Shown in pieces: positions 32,281-45,684 of a DNA stretch of 64,000 nt; the stretch's first letter is position 1; the number at the start of each line of letters is the position of its first letter. Source of the stretch: Thermothielavioides terrestris NRRL 8126. Taxonomy: Eukaryota > Ascomycota > Sordariomycetes > Sordariales > Chaetomiaceae. The stretch is taken from assembly GCF_000226115.1 (NCBI RefSeq), contig NC_016458.1, positions 8,785,501 through 8,849,500 of the forward strand. Reading direction: 5' to 3'. Position numbers and translations under genes: made by a program. A model generated the notes under the pieces. The model was not told the origin of the DNA. It was given only the letters and a program-made list of their open reading frames with translations, and did not search any database.

Positions 32281-33660
32281 AAAGACGATAGTGAGTACTA
32301 AAATTACTTTAATCTAGCTATTGCTCTACGAACTAAGCGCTCTACCTTAGTTATTATACTATATAGCCGAATTGATAGCGATCTTAATGTTAAACCGCTT
32401 CTTTATATACCTATCTATACTGCTAAGTAACTTAGGCTAGAGGACGTAAGAGCTTTAAGTATATATTGTAGAACTCCTAGATAATATTGTTATAGCTATA
32501 TAGATCTAAAATAGGCTACTAGGTTAGGTTGTAGTCCTCCTAGTCGACTAGGTAATACTATTAGCTATTATTAAACTTATTATAATTAAGGATAGTCTTA
32601 AATTTCTATTTAACGACGTTCTAGCTAAAATCTATATATATAATAACTTTATTATAATATGTTTATATATCCTACTCTACCTCTTCGTACCCTAGTATTC
32701 TATCGCCTCCTTTATATAGTTGTATTTATAAAATATAGAAGGTACTAAGAATCTATATACTAGCTAAGAGCTATAGTATCACTATACATTATAATACTTT
32801 AATTACTAGAAATAGACTTTCCTATTAAAGCTCTAGCTTTACACTAGGCTAGCCTATACTATAGTTCTCTATACTAAGCATAACCTCCTCTCTTATATAG
32901 TAGACTAGCGTATTAGATTATTAGCGATTTGCACCTTCTTTATACTATTTAGATAGATTATCTATGACGGTATAGCACGCTAACCACTGTCATATAACTT
33001 GTGCACGGACCTATCACGTGACTATACACCTATGTAACTTCCCAAGTTGGTGGATTTGCAGAATTCGAGTCAACTTCCAGATTGGGAAAGAGGGGTTGAC
33101 TTACCGATAAAGAAAAACGCACTAATAAGGCGAATCGCATCTTACCCTATAGTGTATAGACATTTATAGCCCTATTATAAATTGTAGCCCTACTATAAAT
33201 TGTCTATATATATAACCTAAGGTATTTAAGTATAGATTTTCTACCTATATATTGATAGTTTTCCTTTCTCTCCTTAAACTTAAAGTCTTCGTTAATCGAG
33301 GATCAATTTAGCTATAAGTTATCTAGTACTTATTTTACTTTGCTATAATATTACTTTAAGTCTTACTACTATAGGCTTATAAAGGCGATATAATATCTAA
33401 TATAGTCTTTTCTAATAGGACTAGCTTAGTTAGCTAGGGAACTCGAATCTCTGATAGAACCTTCGACTTATCGACAGTATAGTACAATAGGTTGGCTAGG
33501 AACCGATTAGTACTAAGGATAAAACTATTAAATGTATAATAGGTTACTAATAGCGAAGCAACCTTTAACTAGCTAGTAGTAAGTAGTATAATTATCCTAT
33601 TAAAGCGATTAAACTATATCGATCGACAAAAGAAGTCCCGAAAGAGGTATAATTTTAACA
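32281..33660. other. AT-rich stretch, mostly unassigned; possible 5' region of the Gypsy element
   Basis: No protein similarity recognised. It includes a short hairpin (ACTATCG, loop AAAGA, CGATAGT) near 32276-32294. A segment at about 32,980-33,150 keeps CA and TG and begins TGTCATATAAC, a possible LTR start. The region between it and the Gag reading frame at 33,661 would fit a 5' LTR plus leader, but I could not define both LTR ends or a primer-binding site. Confidence 0.4.
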
Positions 33661-34284
33661 ATGGCTTATAAGACAGAGAATATAGGTTATACTCCTAGGC
33701 CTACTAAATAAGGCTAGAACATCTAGAAGATTGATCTAGTAGACCTCTATAAGTTCAATATAGGAGGTAACTGAGATACCTAAATCTAATCGAAGATTAG
33801 CGATTTAACTCCGTTTAGCTCTTAAGCCTAAATAACCACCGACTTAATCAAAGAATACGAATTTATAAACCCTATTCCTAAGTTTTTCGATTAAATTAGC
33901 TAGATTAAGCATTTAGCTAAAGAATAGGAGATAGATTTAATTGAATGCTATATAAAGCTTAAAAATAAGTATATTATTATTACCTATTTCCTTTAAGATA
34001 ATGAACTAATTGCTCTTAAGGAAATCTAGCTATTGACTACTAAATAGGTTAATTAGTTACAAAGTAACAATCTTATTAAGATAATTAAATCGATTATTAT
34101 ATAGTATAATATAGTAATTAGATAAGCTATAGCCCTATAAGTTACCTATAATATACTAGCTAATTCAATAGTAGTACTATTTATAAAGGTTTAGTAATTT
34201 AAGTAAGAACAAGGTAATATCCTTAACTTTAAAGAACTTTCTATTTTATATACCTAAGTCAAAGGTCTTTTATATAATAAGATA
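33661..34284 (+). mobile_element. Ty3/Gypsy element G, part 1 (Gag N-terminal region)
   Basis: One reading frame from ATG at 33661 (MAYKTENIGYTPRP) persists with only RIP-type stops and resembles a fungal Gypsy Gag leader. It breaks at 34284 where LINE A enters. The 13-bp ATATAATAAGATA at 34272-34284 recurs at 42087-42099, and the Gag frame resumes there. Confidence 0.65.
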
Positions 34285-35858
34285 CGCACAAGCTGCTCCT
34301 AGAGATGCAGATGGGCTTCTAGCAGCATAGGTCTATAGAGGTAGCAATCCGAGTAGTGACTGATGCGATAAAGACGGCGTAGGCGCGTAGCGCCTACGCT
34401 TCGCTATTGCAACTGGACTTGAAAGGCGCCTTTGACCAAGTCGACTAGATCTAGCTACTATACACGCTCTAGGAACTAGGCTTCGAGAGGAAGCTGATTA
34501 TACTTCTAAAGAGCTACTTCGAAGGTCGTATAGTATACCTATAGTTCAATAGGATTATAGCTAAGCCTATAGCTCTATAGCAAAGTACACTATAAAGCTT
34601 ACCACTATCGCTAACGCTATTTATCCTTTTTATCACTCTCCTATTTTACGCCCTTAAGGTATATACTAGGCTCCTAATAGTCGAGTATATAGATAACACT
34701 AACCTCTTTACATTTAGATAGGACACATTAGTGTACTACTATATATTAGAAAAGGGGTTTGCTAAATATAAGAAATAGGTAGTAGAACGGAGTATATAGT
34801 TTAAACCTATAAAGAGCGAGCTTATCCACTTTATAAGGGTATAGTAGCTATATATAAAGGTCGTTAACATCTTAGGTAAAGGCCAACTAGGGCTCGCCCT
34901 AGTAGAATCAGCAAAGTTCCTAGGTATATAGCTAGATTACAAGCTCTCTTTCAAAGTATATAAGAAGACAATAAAGGCGAAGATAGTTATATAGAAGTTT
35001 ACCTTTATAAAGCTTACAACGAAGACGTATAAAGTATATATTATATAAGTTTAAGAGATCTATATAAAAGTTATTAGAAGTATCCTCTTATATAGAGCAA
35101 CGATATAGTATACCCTAATATCGGTTGAAAGGACCCTATATAGGATTATATATAGCTTTAGCGCAATGTAGTCGAGCTACTTTTAAATAGTCGCTAGTAT
35201 ATATAAAGCTATACTAGTCTATAACTTTAAGAGTAAAACCTAGGTACCTCCTATTAACCTATACCTCAACTACTAAGTAGTATATACTAAATAAAGGCTT
35301 TAAAAGATAGGGCTTATATAGCTCCTATACAATATATATATAAAAGTAGTGTCGAAGCTAAAGAGGAGACGCTATATATATTATACCCTAAGGATAAAGC
35401 TAGCTATAAAAGGCTCTTCTATAGAATAGAGGTAGATATAGGCTAAGGAATAGCTCCTTTTATACTGCTTTACAATAGTAGAAGAGGCATAGAGTAAAAA
35501 TAGTAAAGATAACGAATAAAGGCTTTAAAAGCCCTAGCTTTATACTAATATAGACGTAATTATAATAGAGGAATAGAAAGTATATAGAAAGCTATAGATA
35601 TACTATATAAATGCTAGGAAGCTAGAGAAGGTACATTATAGAGAAATAGCCGACCTATATAGCCTAGAGCCCTTCGTTTAAATACTATAGATATATAAAG
35701 ACTTTAGTAAAGTATAGAGCTCTCTCCTTATATAAGTATATATAGGAGCTATTAGCCTAAAGCAGTTCCTATTCTAGAAAGGTATACTAAATATACCTAT
35801 ACTATTTTACCGCTATAATAAAGTGCCTAAGACTATTGCCTATCTAGCGATATATTAT
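34285..35858 (+). mobile_element. Tad-like LINE A, part 1 (5'-truncated reverse transcriptase region)
   Basis: 5'-truncated non-LTR retrotransposon inserted in G. The RT is recognisable through RIP stops: LDLKGAFDQVD near 34,420, a YIDNTN motif (from YVDD) near 34,690, and later LNLYLNY and SKLKRRRY-like segments. The first 150 bp keep many CA/TG steps, unlike the rest. It is interrupted at 35,858 by LINE B; TAGCGATATATTAT at 35845-35858 is duplicated at 41445-41458, after which A resumes. Confidence 0.85.
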
Positions 35859-38800
35859 TATTATTATTATTATTATTAATCTTATACCGAAGAGGTACTT
35901 AGCGCCTCGCCACTAAGGGCAAGTGGTCCCTCTACCTTTATATACACCACTTATACGCAACGCCTACGCTACGTTCCTACTATGTAGGGTAGGCCTCCCT
36001 AGTTCCTTCTCTCCAATTCGCTAGAACTTACCTTTCCGGCCTAGTAGCGACGGAGATATAGCAGCCTATACAGCCTATTGTACGCTATTTACGTATACGA
36101 TACGCTCTTAGTGTAAGTGCCGTAGCTGCTAGGTACGCTATATACTTAGGGGGAGCGGCTAGAGGCCAACCTTCCTACGCCTCTTCCTCTTCCTATTACG
36201 CCTCTTGTCTACGCCCTAGTTCTTATAGCTAGCCGCCTAAGGCTCCTCTACTACGTTGTCCTAGCTACTACGCTTCTACTATATACTTATAGAGCTTTCC
36301 GCCGATCCCCTATATCCTACTTCGCCCTCGACGTTTAACTTAAGTGCTAGCTAGTACTCCTATAGACGCCTAGTATACATTAGCTATCTTATAAGCCTCT
36401 AGGCGCCTCTTCTACTTCTAAGTAGTGTAAATAGTATATATTGATCTTAGATATAAAGCCTTCCTATAGTAACTATAGAGTCTCTATAGTATATTGTAAA
36501 GTAGGCAACGGTCTTAGGTACCTCGCTATAGCGATAAAATAGTCTAGATATATCTAGTACCTTCTTCTAGAATAGGAACTACCTAAGGCTAATAGCTTTA
36601 GTTTATATCTATATAAGAAGGGAGCTTTATACTTTATTAAGATCTTTATATACTTATAGCATTTAGGCGAAGGGCTCTAAGGTATATAGGTCTACTACTT
36701 CTCTATAGTATACCCTCTCTATCCTCCTAACGTTTATATAATATATCTATAGCTCTCTATATACCTTCTACTCCTCTATTGTAGCTACGTCTATATCGAC
36801 GTATAGCTATAGCTCCTAGGGTCTCTAATCGTCGTCCTTGTCGCTTTCGCCCTACGCCTCTACTACTATTGCTAAGCAGTATATAAGGAGCTAGTCCTTA
36901 GCCTATAGTTGCCTCTACTCTATAGAAGACTCCCTTATAGCTAGCTCTACTATTAGGGTATAATATATATAGCGCTACTTCTTTAACCTTAACGCTACCT
37001 TTATATAGATATTATATAGGAGCTATATAAACCTAGTTTTCTAGAGCCTCTACTTAGTATACGCTACCTAGCGGTTAAAGTATAGATCGATAGGGGGCAC
37101 CTAGGTCTTATTCTCTAGATTATAGACTAGCGTAGCCTTATATATACTAGCAACCACCTAGAGGTAGCCCAACTACGTTGTACTAAAGCTATATACGATC
37201 CTATAGGGAGTCCCTCCAATCGGCATTAGGGTATACTATACTACTACCCTATATAAAAGGATACTCCTAATAACCTTTATATAGATCTCCTAAACTTATA
37301 TAATATATACCCTATATATCTTCGCTATAAGTCTTATAAAGGTAAACTTCTATATAGCTATCTTAGCCTTAACTACCTTCTTATACGCCTAAAATAAGAG
37401 CTTATAGTCTAGCTATATACCTAGGAACCTCGTTGACTCTATAGGTATAAGTCCTAGCTAACCTTTGCCAAGGATATTAACGACCTTTATACGTAGCTGC
37501 TACGCCCTTATAAAGTAAATAAGCTCGCTCTTCGCTAATTCGAACTATATCCTCTGTTCTATAGCCTATTTCTTATATTTAGTAAACCCCCTCTCTAGCG
37601 TATAGTAGTACGTTAATATATCCTATCTAAATATAAGAAAGTTAGTATTATCTATATACCTAACCGTTAAAAGCCTAGTATACGCCTTAAGGGTATAGAA
37701 CAAAGGGGTAATAAAGAGGATAAACAGCGTTAGCAACAATAGCGAGCTCTATAGCGTACCTTGCTATAGAGTTATAGGCTCGGCTATAATCCTATTAAAC
37801 TATAGGTACACTATACGATCCTTAAAGTAGCTCTTTAGAAGTATAATTAGCTTCCTCTCAAAGCCTAGTTCCTAGAGTATATATAGTAGCTAGACCTAGT
37901 CGACCTAGTCGAAGGCGCCTTTTAGGTCTAATTGCAATAGCGAAACGTAGACGCTATACACCTACACCGTCTTCACTATATTAGTTACTACCTAGATTGC
38001 TACCTCTATAGACCTATATTGCTAGAAGCCTATCTATATCTCTAGGAGTAGCTTATACGCTTTGGCTATATATATTACCTAGTTTATAATAGCTACTTTA
38101 ATAATCTTACCTACTACACTAAGTAGCGATATTAGGCGGTATACCCCTATCTCTATCAACTATTCTAGAGACTTCTTTAACTTCCTAAGGACGACCACCT
38201 ATATAGTATAGAATCTATATAAGAAGTGCTCTAGCTTAAAGTAGATATATATAATTGCTATAAGTACCTTCAATAGCTTACCCTCCTTATTATAGGCTTT
38301 AAGGAACTTATTGATAAAGAGGTCCTCGCTAAACGCCTTGTTCGATCTTATATAGCTTATAATCTCTATAATCTTAGCTCTATAAACCTCCTAGTCGATA
38401 AATATAGTATTATAAAAAGACCCTTTAGGCTAATCTTAGTCGAGGATACTATTATACTACGCCTATAGTATAGGAAAGAAGTACTCTACTAGCGCCTTAG
38501 CCTTCTAGGCGTATATTACAATGCTCTAGGGCTTGCTAAGTCCTAGCTAGAGCGCTAATAGCGCTAAAGGCTTAGAGCGTTAATAGCTTCGAAGCTATAT
38601 CTACCTCTTAATATCCTATATTAGCTTCTACTCCTTTAACGCCCTAGCAAGCAAGCAACGCTAATATAATGTCTATAACTAGCGGGTATAGCGCTTAAAA
38701 TGCTATACTGCCTCGTAGTAATATACTTAGGAGCTCGCTATATAGCTTGACTACTAAATACGTTTAGCCCTCCTTACTTCTTATATTGCCTTATCGACTT

Positions 38801-41444
38801 TAAGATTCTACTATAGCGTATAGGACCCTTAGTTGAGCTTATAGTGTAAAGCCGCTATGTTTATAATACTAGTTAGCTCGTATATAAGGGTATCCACTAT
38901 ATCCTTAAGCTCTTCTACTATATTGATCTCCCTTAGTAAGGTTAGGAACTAGGCCTTAGCCTCGTACCTTTTATAGTCTAGTAGCGCCTAGCTATAGCCC
39001 TATAGTATAGCGGCTCTGCTACTACTCCCCCTCAATAGCACTTTAGCTACCTAAGGTATATAGTCCAAGCCTACTAAGTTAAAAGGTTTTAGCTACTAAC
39101 CACCGCTACCCTACGTTGCCTAAATATAGTCGATTATATTATCTCTATTACCTTACTATACTTAGATAGACGTACTATATAGTATATAAAGCTCGAGCTC
39201 CTATTCTACTACGATCTAAAGTAGTATACTCGCTAATTAAAAAGTTTTATTATACTTATCCTATATTAGGTAATAGACGTTAAAGTCGTCTATAAGTATA
39301 TTACACCCTCTTAGCTCCTACTCTACTAAAGCGTAGAGTAGCGACCACTACCCTAGCTCCTAATTAAACGAATAAATAGACTATATTATAAGGGGGTCCA
39401 ATCCTTCTTTTTTAAACGTTATAGCCGTCTAATCTTCCCCTACCTCGGCTAACTATATTATATAGTCGAGGCGCTTACTTATATATAGCGCTACCCTACT
39501 AACGCTATACACTATCTTATACTAGCTACCTCGCCTATAGGGTAGGGCTAGGGGGGTTATATCTAAGCGAATTAGTAGCTTCTAAATCGCTACTAGGTCG
39601 AACTTCTCCCTACCCTCCAACGCTTAGTTAAAGCGGTTTCTACTACTATTAGTATTCTAATAGAGCACTTTTAACGTTATAGCTATATATTTAGTATAAG
39701 ACAAAGGCTTTTGGTTATTACTATATTAGATTATAAAGTTGGCTCTATACTTATACTATATAGGGGCGCTATACGAGTAGCGCTCCTATTCTATACCTTA
39801 GCTCCTTAGAAGGTTTATAAGAGTACTCTAAATTAGAATAGGTCTATACTGTTAGAGCGCTCTACCCTCTAGATATCAATAGGCTAGCCTACTTTAGTAA
39901 GGCGTTTCTTTAGGCGCTATTCTCCCAACTTGTCCTCCTAGCTTCTATACTATATACTTACCCCTATCGCTACTACTACTTAAGACTAGGGTATATAGAA
40001 GGTAAGTAGGTAGTCGTTAAACCGCTCCTTTATACGCTAGTGCTACTCCTTCGCTATTTTATAGTTTACGTCAAAGGCTATATAGGCACCTCTATAATTA
40101 ATATACTTCGGCCTATTCTTAGCTAGATTAATCTTTACTAGGTATCTTACCTCTTACTCCCTTGCTATATCGCTATCGCTATACGCTATATAGACGTAGA
40201 TAAAACAATATACCTTATCCTCTTTATAGAACGTCGCCTTATATCCCTACTTCCTACACTTAAAGTATAGGATTATATATACTACGCCTTTAAAGCGTTT
40301 ATAAAGATAGACTATATAATTGAGTAAGACCCCTTAGTCGATAAGCTTCGCTATTTCCTTAACTATATATAGCTCAACTAGTATATACATTGTTTATAGC
40401 CCCTAACTATCCCTAGCACTACCCTATAGCGCCTATAGCCTTATATATATAATCTAAACTTTATTCTCCTTCGCTAGGTCTACTACTAGATAGTCGACGT
40501 TACCTTTATACCTTGTTAAAGCAGCTAGCTAAACGCCCTTTATAAGTACTACGAAAGTATAGCATTTAAACATTATAATCGCTCTAAATATAGCTATAAC
40601 CTATACCTTATTGTCCTTATTAGTAAACTACGCCTAGCGATCCTCCTTAAAAGTAACTACTATATTCTCGCTTTTTAACAGCTTCTATACTACGATTACG
40701 CCGCTTCTGCTACCCCCTATCGTTGCTCCTATCGTTGCTATAACTATATTAACTACCTAGACTATATCACCTATACTCCTATTAACGATATCTATAGGTA
40801 CCTGCCTAAGGTCCACTATAAGCTTGTAGAATAGTTTCTTCAATATATACTAAATATAGCTTTTAAGTAGCTAGGGCGCTACTATCGTAGCTACGCCCTA
40901 CCCTACCACCTATACCTAGGTCCTCGCTTATATACCCCTAACGCTTATCTATATCCTAACCTTGTTCTTAATTTATATAACCTCCTCTTTAATATAGTCG
41001 ACGCTCCTATATAGCTTATATATATTATAAAGGTAGTTTAGCTCGTCTTAGAACACTTCGTAGTAGTATATATATATAGCTATCTATATATATAGCTATA
41101 TCTTTGGCGATACTAGGGTATAGAATTCCTATAGAAGCCTTAATCGCTTATCGCTAATGCCCTTGATATATATATTCTAATCGTTTATAGCTCTTATAGA
41201 AGGGAGCTCAAGTCTTCGGTTATATTAGTTAGGGTATTTGTATACGTTAACTACAGTGTTACGACCTATAGTGCTTAACGCTAAGCTACCGCTATCGCTA
41301 CTACGACCTACGTAGCTACTACGCCCCCTCTACGATATTGCAGATAGGGGTAATCGGGTATACTAAGAACGTTCGCGTCGTCAGATTCGGTTTTAGCTCA
41401 ACAGTTCCTTCGCAATCGGTGTTTAAGTGCAAGGAAGCTCTTTT
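35859..41444 (-). mobile_element. Full-length Tad-like LINE B, inserted in LINE A
   Basis: 5586 bp on the minus strand between 14-bp target duplications. Its 3' end is on the left, an (AAT)n tail seen as (ATT)n at 35859-35881; its 5' end at 41444 reads AAAAAGAGCTTCC in sense. In order from the 5' end: leader, ORF1 with a Cys-rich Gag-like segment, and ORF2 with an endonuclease motif (DDFNVYY from GDFN) near 39,300-39,273. Then come the RT with LDLKGAFD-type and YIDNTN motifs near 37,930 and 37,660, and a C-terminal region. All frames are broken by TAG/TAA from RIP. The 5' 100 bp keep CA/TG. Length equals that of LINE E, so both define the complete element. Confidence 0.88.
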
Positions 41445-42086
41445 TAGCGATATATTATAAAGACCTTATAGTCACTATAGGAAGGCCTAACGTCTAGGAC
41501 TAGTATATACTATTTACGCTACTCGAAAGTAGAAAAGGCGCTTAGACGCTTATAGGATAGCTAATATATATTAGGCGTCTATAGAAGTACTAGCTAACGC
41601 TTAAGCTAAACGTCGAAGGCAAAGCAGAATACGAAGGAGCGGCGAAGGGCTCTATAGGTATATAGCTAACGTACAGTAGCTAGGTCGACGTAGTAGAAGA
41701 GCCTATAGCGGTTGGCTATAAGGGCTATAACGTAAGCAAGAGGCGTAAAAGGAGAAAGAGGCGTAGAAAGGTCGGCTTCTAGCCGCCCTCCTAACGTATA
41801 CTATACGCTTAGCGACTAAGGCGCTCGCGCTAAGGGCGTACTATACAAGCTAGTAGCGTACAACGGGCTATATAGGCCGCTATATCTCCGTTGCCACTAA
41901 GCTGGAAAGGTAAGTTCTAGCAAGTTGGAAAGGGGAAGCCTAGGGAGGCCCGCCTTATATAGCGGGAACGTAGTGTAGGCGCTATATATAAGTAGTATAT
42001 ATAGAGGTGGAGGGACCACTTGCCCTTAGTGGCGAGGCACTAAATGCCTCTTCGGAATAAGATTAATAATAATAATAATAATAATA
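41445..42086 (+). mobile_element. Tad-like LINE A, part 2 (3' end and tail)
   Basis: Continues A after the B insertion: end of ORF2, 3' UTR, a terminal stem-loop (GAGGCAC, loop, ATGCCTC near 42,030), and an (AAT)n tail at about 42061-42086. The right flank ATATAATAAGATA (42087-42099) is A's target duplication. Confidence 0.85.
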
Positions 42087-42089
42087 ATA
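42061..42089. repeat. (AAT)n tail of LINE A
   Basis: About nine AAT units; the 3' tail shared by LINEs A, B (inverted, 35859-35881) and E (about 63660-63679). Confidence 0.9.
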
Positions 42090-42099
42090 TAATAAGATA

Positions 42100-45000
42100 G
42101 TACTAGAAGACGAGAGGATAGACTTTCTTAAGAAGATTGGCTAATATAGTCGATTTATAGAGCTAAGCTATACCTTTGACCTAAACTAAACTATTATAAA
42201 CTAAATTATATACTAAGTTATATAACCTTAATTGTCTAACCCTAATGACTAAAAAGATTTCTAAACCTATAACCTATATAAAAACTATAAAGATTACTAA
42301 CCCTAAGAAGTTTACTAATAGTAAAGACCTAAAGTATTTAATCTAAAAGGTAGCTATACTTTAGAAGATTAAAGGGAACTATAAATTGTTTTTGATAAAG
42401 AATTTGAAATTTAGATATATAATGTCCTTTATTGGTAGCAAAGCGATAGAGGCCTTTATACTCTACTTCGAAGAGGATATAGTAGAGCTAATTACTAATT
42501 TTAATAAGTTGTTCGACTTCTTAAATAGATTTTATACTAATTTTACTAAACTTTATTATATAAAGAACAATTTTATAGTCCTAAAGATAGGATCTACGCC
42601 CTATTGTAAGTTCTTTACTAAGTTTATCTATTTAGCTATTAAATCTAAAAAACCTAAAGACAAATAGAAGAAGAAGTTTTATATTTAACTCTTTTATAGC
42701 CTATATTTCTAAATAATAAAGGACCTAGTCGACTTAAACATTAGCTTTAACAACTTTATTTACCTTAGTTACTAGTTTTATTTACTTTAGGAGATAGCTA
42801 AGAAAGATTAGAAGGATAGAAAATCTAATTAGCTAGGTTCTAGACAATTAAATAGAGGTTTAGCTTCTACTAAGAAGAAAGAGAAGACCCTTTAAATAAA
42901 TAGTTCTAGTAGAGGTAAAGCTAAGTTAAGATCTCCTAAACTCTTTTAAAAAGAGTATAATACCTTAAAGAAAAAGGGTAAATACTTTTATTATTAAGAG
43001 ATTAATTATATAAAAGTATAGTACTTAAAGTATATTATAGCTATAATTAAGAAGATAGAGATAGATCTAAAGAAGATAACGAACTTAGTTAAAGAAAATA
43101 AGACTAAGAATACTAAATTAGAAAACTAAAGGCCTTAGGGAAAGTAGACTCTAGCTTAGAGCTAGATATTAGATTAGTAGTTACCTAGATAAACCTTTAG
43201 TAGCTTATAGGTAGTTAAAGCCTTTCCTTCCTTTATATATTAGCTATTAATAGAATTAGTATTACTATTATTATATTCGTTGACTTTAAAGTAAATAGTT
43301 ATACCTTTCTTAATTAAACCTATATAAAGCGAATTGCTAAGAAACTTAATATTAAAAGGATACTACTTAAGACTCTGATCTCTATAAAGGACTTCTAGAG
43401 CAGATCTATAGATCCTATTAACTTAATCTTGAAATTCAACCTTTAAATCGATAAAAGAATATAAAAGGATACTCTATTTCTAGCTTTTAATATAGAAAAG
43501 GAGTATTAGCTATGACTAGGCTAATAGTAGCTTGTTTACTATAATATTCTACTAGATATTCGCTAATATTAATTAATCTAGCCTAAAGATAAACTATATA
43601 ATCTAAAATAAAGCTATATCCTTAAGATTCTTTATAACTCCTTTGTTCCTAAAGCACTAAACCTTAAATACTAGAAGGATACTAAGAGGCAAGACTAAGT
43701 AATAGAATATTAAAATCAATGTTAAAGGGCTTAGTAATAATTATAAATACTAAAGTATAGAGAGTTACTTTCTAAACTTTCTAAGCCTTTTAAATCTATA
43801 TCTAATAAATTATACTAATTGATATAGCCTACTAAAGATCTAAGATTATATCGATTAGTATAACCTAAAGTAAGTTTAAAATTATACTAATTAGTGTAAC
43901 TTAAAGTCTCTAAAATATATACTAATAGGTATAATCTTATTAAACCTCCTAAGGAACCCCTTTAGAAAGTATCGTTTAGAAGTATATAGAATAATAGCCT
44001 TTAGAAGATAGACTATATATTAAAGGGCAAGGAATTTACTCTCCTAAGAACCTATATTCGACCTATAATACTTAAAGAAAAGGAGGAATAGGCTACCTCC
44101 TAGATAGAAGAGAGTAAGCGACTATAGATTCTAGAAGACCTAGTTAAAGCTATAGTTATCTCTATTATAGCCTTTAATAAAATGTTCTTTAAAGGGAATT
44201 AGTAAAGTAACTCTATACTAGGGTTTATTATAATTGTTTAGATCAACTAAGCTATTAAAGCTAAAAAGACTAGTAAACTTCTTAACGATAAAGATAAAGA
44301 AATCTAAACCTAAGTCGAAGAAACGATTATAAAGTACCTTTACTTTACTAAATTTACTAATGTATTCTCGAAGAAGGAGTCTAATAAAATGCCTCTAAAG
44401 CACGAATATAACTATAAGATTGAATTTACTAAACTATCGCCCTAGCGAATAAGCCTCCTATACTCCTATACTCTCGACTAGCTAAAGATTATAAAGAAAT
44501 ACCTAGTTGAGAACTTATAGAAAGGTTTTATTAAACTAAGTACTACCTTATATAGCTCTTTTATACTCTTTACTATTAAAGGAGATAGGACTTAGAGATT
44601 CTATATTAACTACTAAGCTTTGAATAAAGTCATTGTTAAAGACTACTATCTACTACTTTATATAAATAAAACTCTATAACAACTAGGAAATACTAAAATC
44701 TTTATTAAAATCGATATCTAACAAGCCTTCTACTAGATCCACCTTACTTTTAGAAGTAAAGACTTAACAACTTCTAAACCTATTATAGCCAATTCTACTA
44801 TAAAGTCCTTCTATTTAGCTTATATAATAGACCTATTACCTTCTAGCGATTTGTTAATTCCTAGTTCTTTAAGTACCTTAATATATTTATAACCACCTAT
44901 ATTAATAACCTAATTATCTACTCTTAAAACAAGGAGAAGTACTATAAATATATACGACTTATCCTTTAGAAGCTATATAAAGTAGGCCTCTAGGCGGACA

Positions 45001-45684
45001 TTAAGAAATACGAATTCTATACTATTAAGACTAAGTTCCTTAGGTTTATCATCAATACTAAAGGTATCTAAGTAGACCTAAAGAAAATCGAGACTATAGT
45101 TTCTTAAAACTAATCGACTACTATATAAAGAGTATAAGCCTTCTTTAGGTTTTATAACTTCTACTATTAATTCGTCTATAAGTATAGAAGAATTATATAA
45201 CCTCTATAGCGCCTAACCGTTAAAGGAAAACTATTCAAGTAGACTAAGGAGTATAAAGAAGCCTTTTAGGAACTTAAGAGACGGATAACTAGTACTCTAC
45301 TCCTTAAATACTACGACCCTACTAGGAAGAGCTAAATCGAAGTCGATGTATTTAGTAGAGTTGTAGCTAGTGTCTTCTAGTAGGAATATAACAATAGTTA
45401 ATACCCTATTGTATTTTTCTCTAAAATAATATCTAGACTAGAAAGCAATTACCTAATTTATAATAAGAAACTCCTCACTATTATATATATTGTTGAAGAA
45501 TAGTACCTAATACTACTAGGCCTCTAGTAGTAGTTTATATTAGAACTAGCCTAGCCTAGGCTCCTAGGCTAGCTCGCTAAGATTAGGATCTACTAGCTTG
45601 ATGCCTAACTGCCGCCTAAGACTAAGCTCCTAATTAGGAGAACTCTCCTACAATATATTATCTTCAATAACTAGCACTGGTACC
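42100..45684 (+). mobile_element. Ty3/Gypsy element G, part 2 (Gag, protease, RT, RNase H start)
   Basis: Continues G after LINE A. Gag core near 42,300-42,660, including a surviving 93-codon open stretch (42386-42667; IGSKAIEAFILYFEEDI). A CCHC knuckle remnant lies near 42,980 (KYFYYxEINYIK). Retropepsin lies near 43,280 (VDFKVNSYTF, probably from an IDSGANSY-like site) followed by YIKRIAKKLNIKRI. RT runs from about 44,320 with KHEYNYKIEFTK, ISLLYSYTLD, KGFIKLSTTLYSS, RFYINY and ALNKVIVKDYY. RNase H begins near 45,320 (IEVDVFSRVVASVF, YPIVFFSK, YDKEL-like). It is cut at 45,684 by LINE C, and the integrase and 3' LTR are not in the window. The order PR-RT-RH is that of Ty3/Gypsy. Confidence 0.85.
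42386..42667 (+). pseudogene. Gypsy Gag fragment that happens to stay open
   Basis: 93 codons without a stop inside element G. It continues in frame on both sides through RIP stops, so it is a piece of the degraded Gag and not an independent gene. No start context of note. Confidence 0.8.

Noticed and set aside
32300..32360. tRNA-like D-arm on the minus strand (GCTTAGTTCGTAGAGC)
   Set aside because: Only the D-arm resembles a tRNA; T-arm and acceptor stem are missing, even allowing for RIP.
35859..41444. LINE B as part of a palindromic duplication of LINE A
   Set aside because: B is full length with its own tail and a 14-bp target duplication, while A is 5'-truncated, so an independent insertion explains it better.
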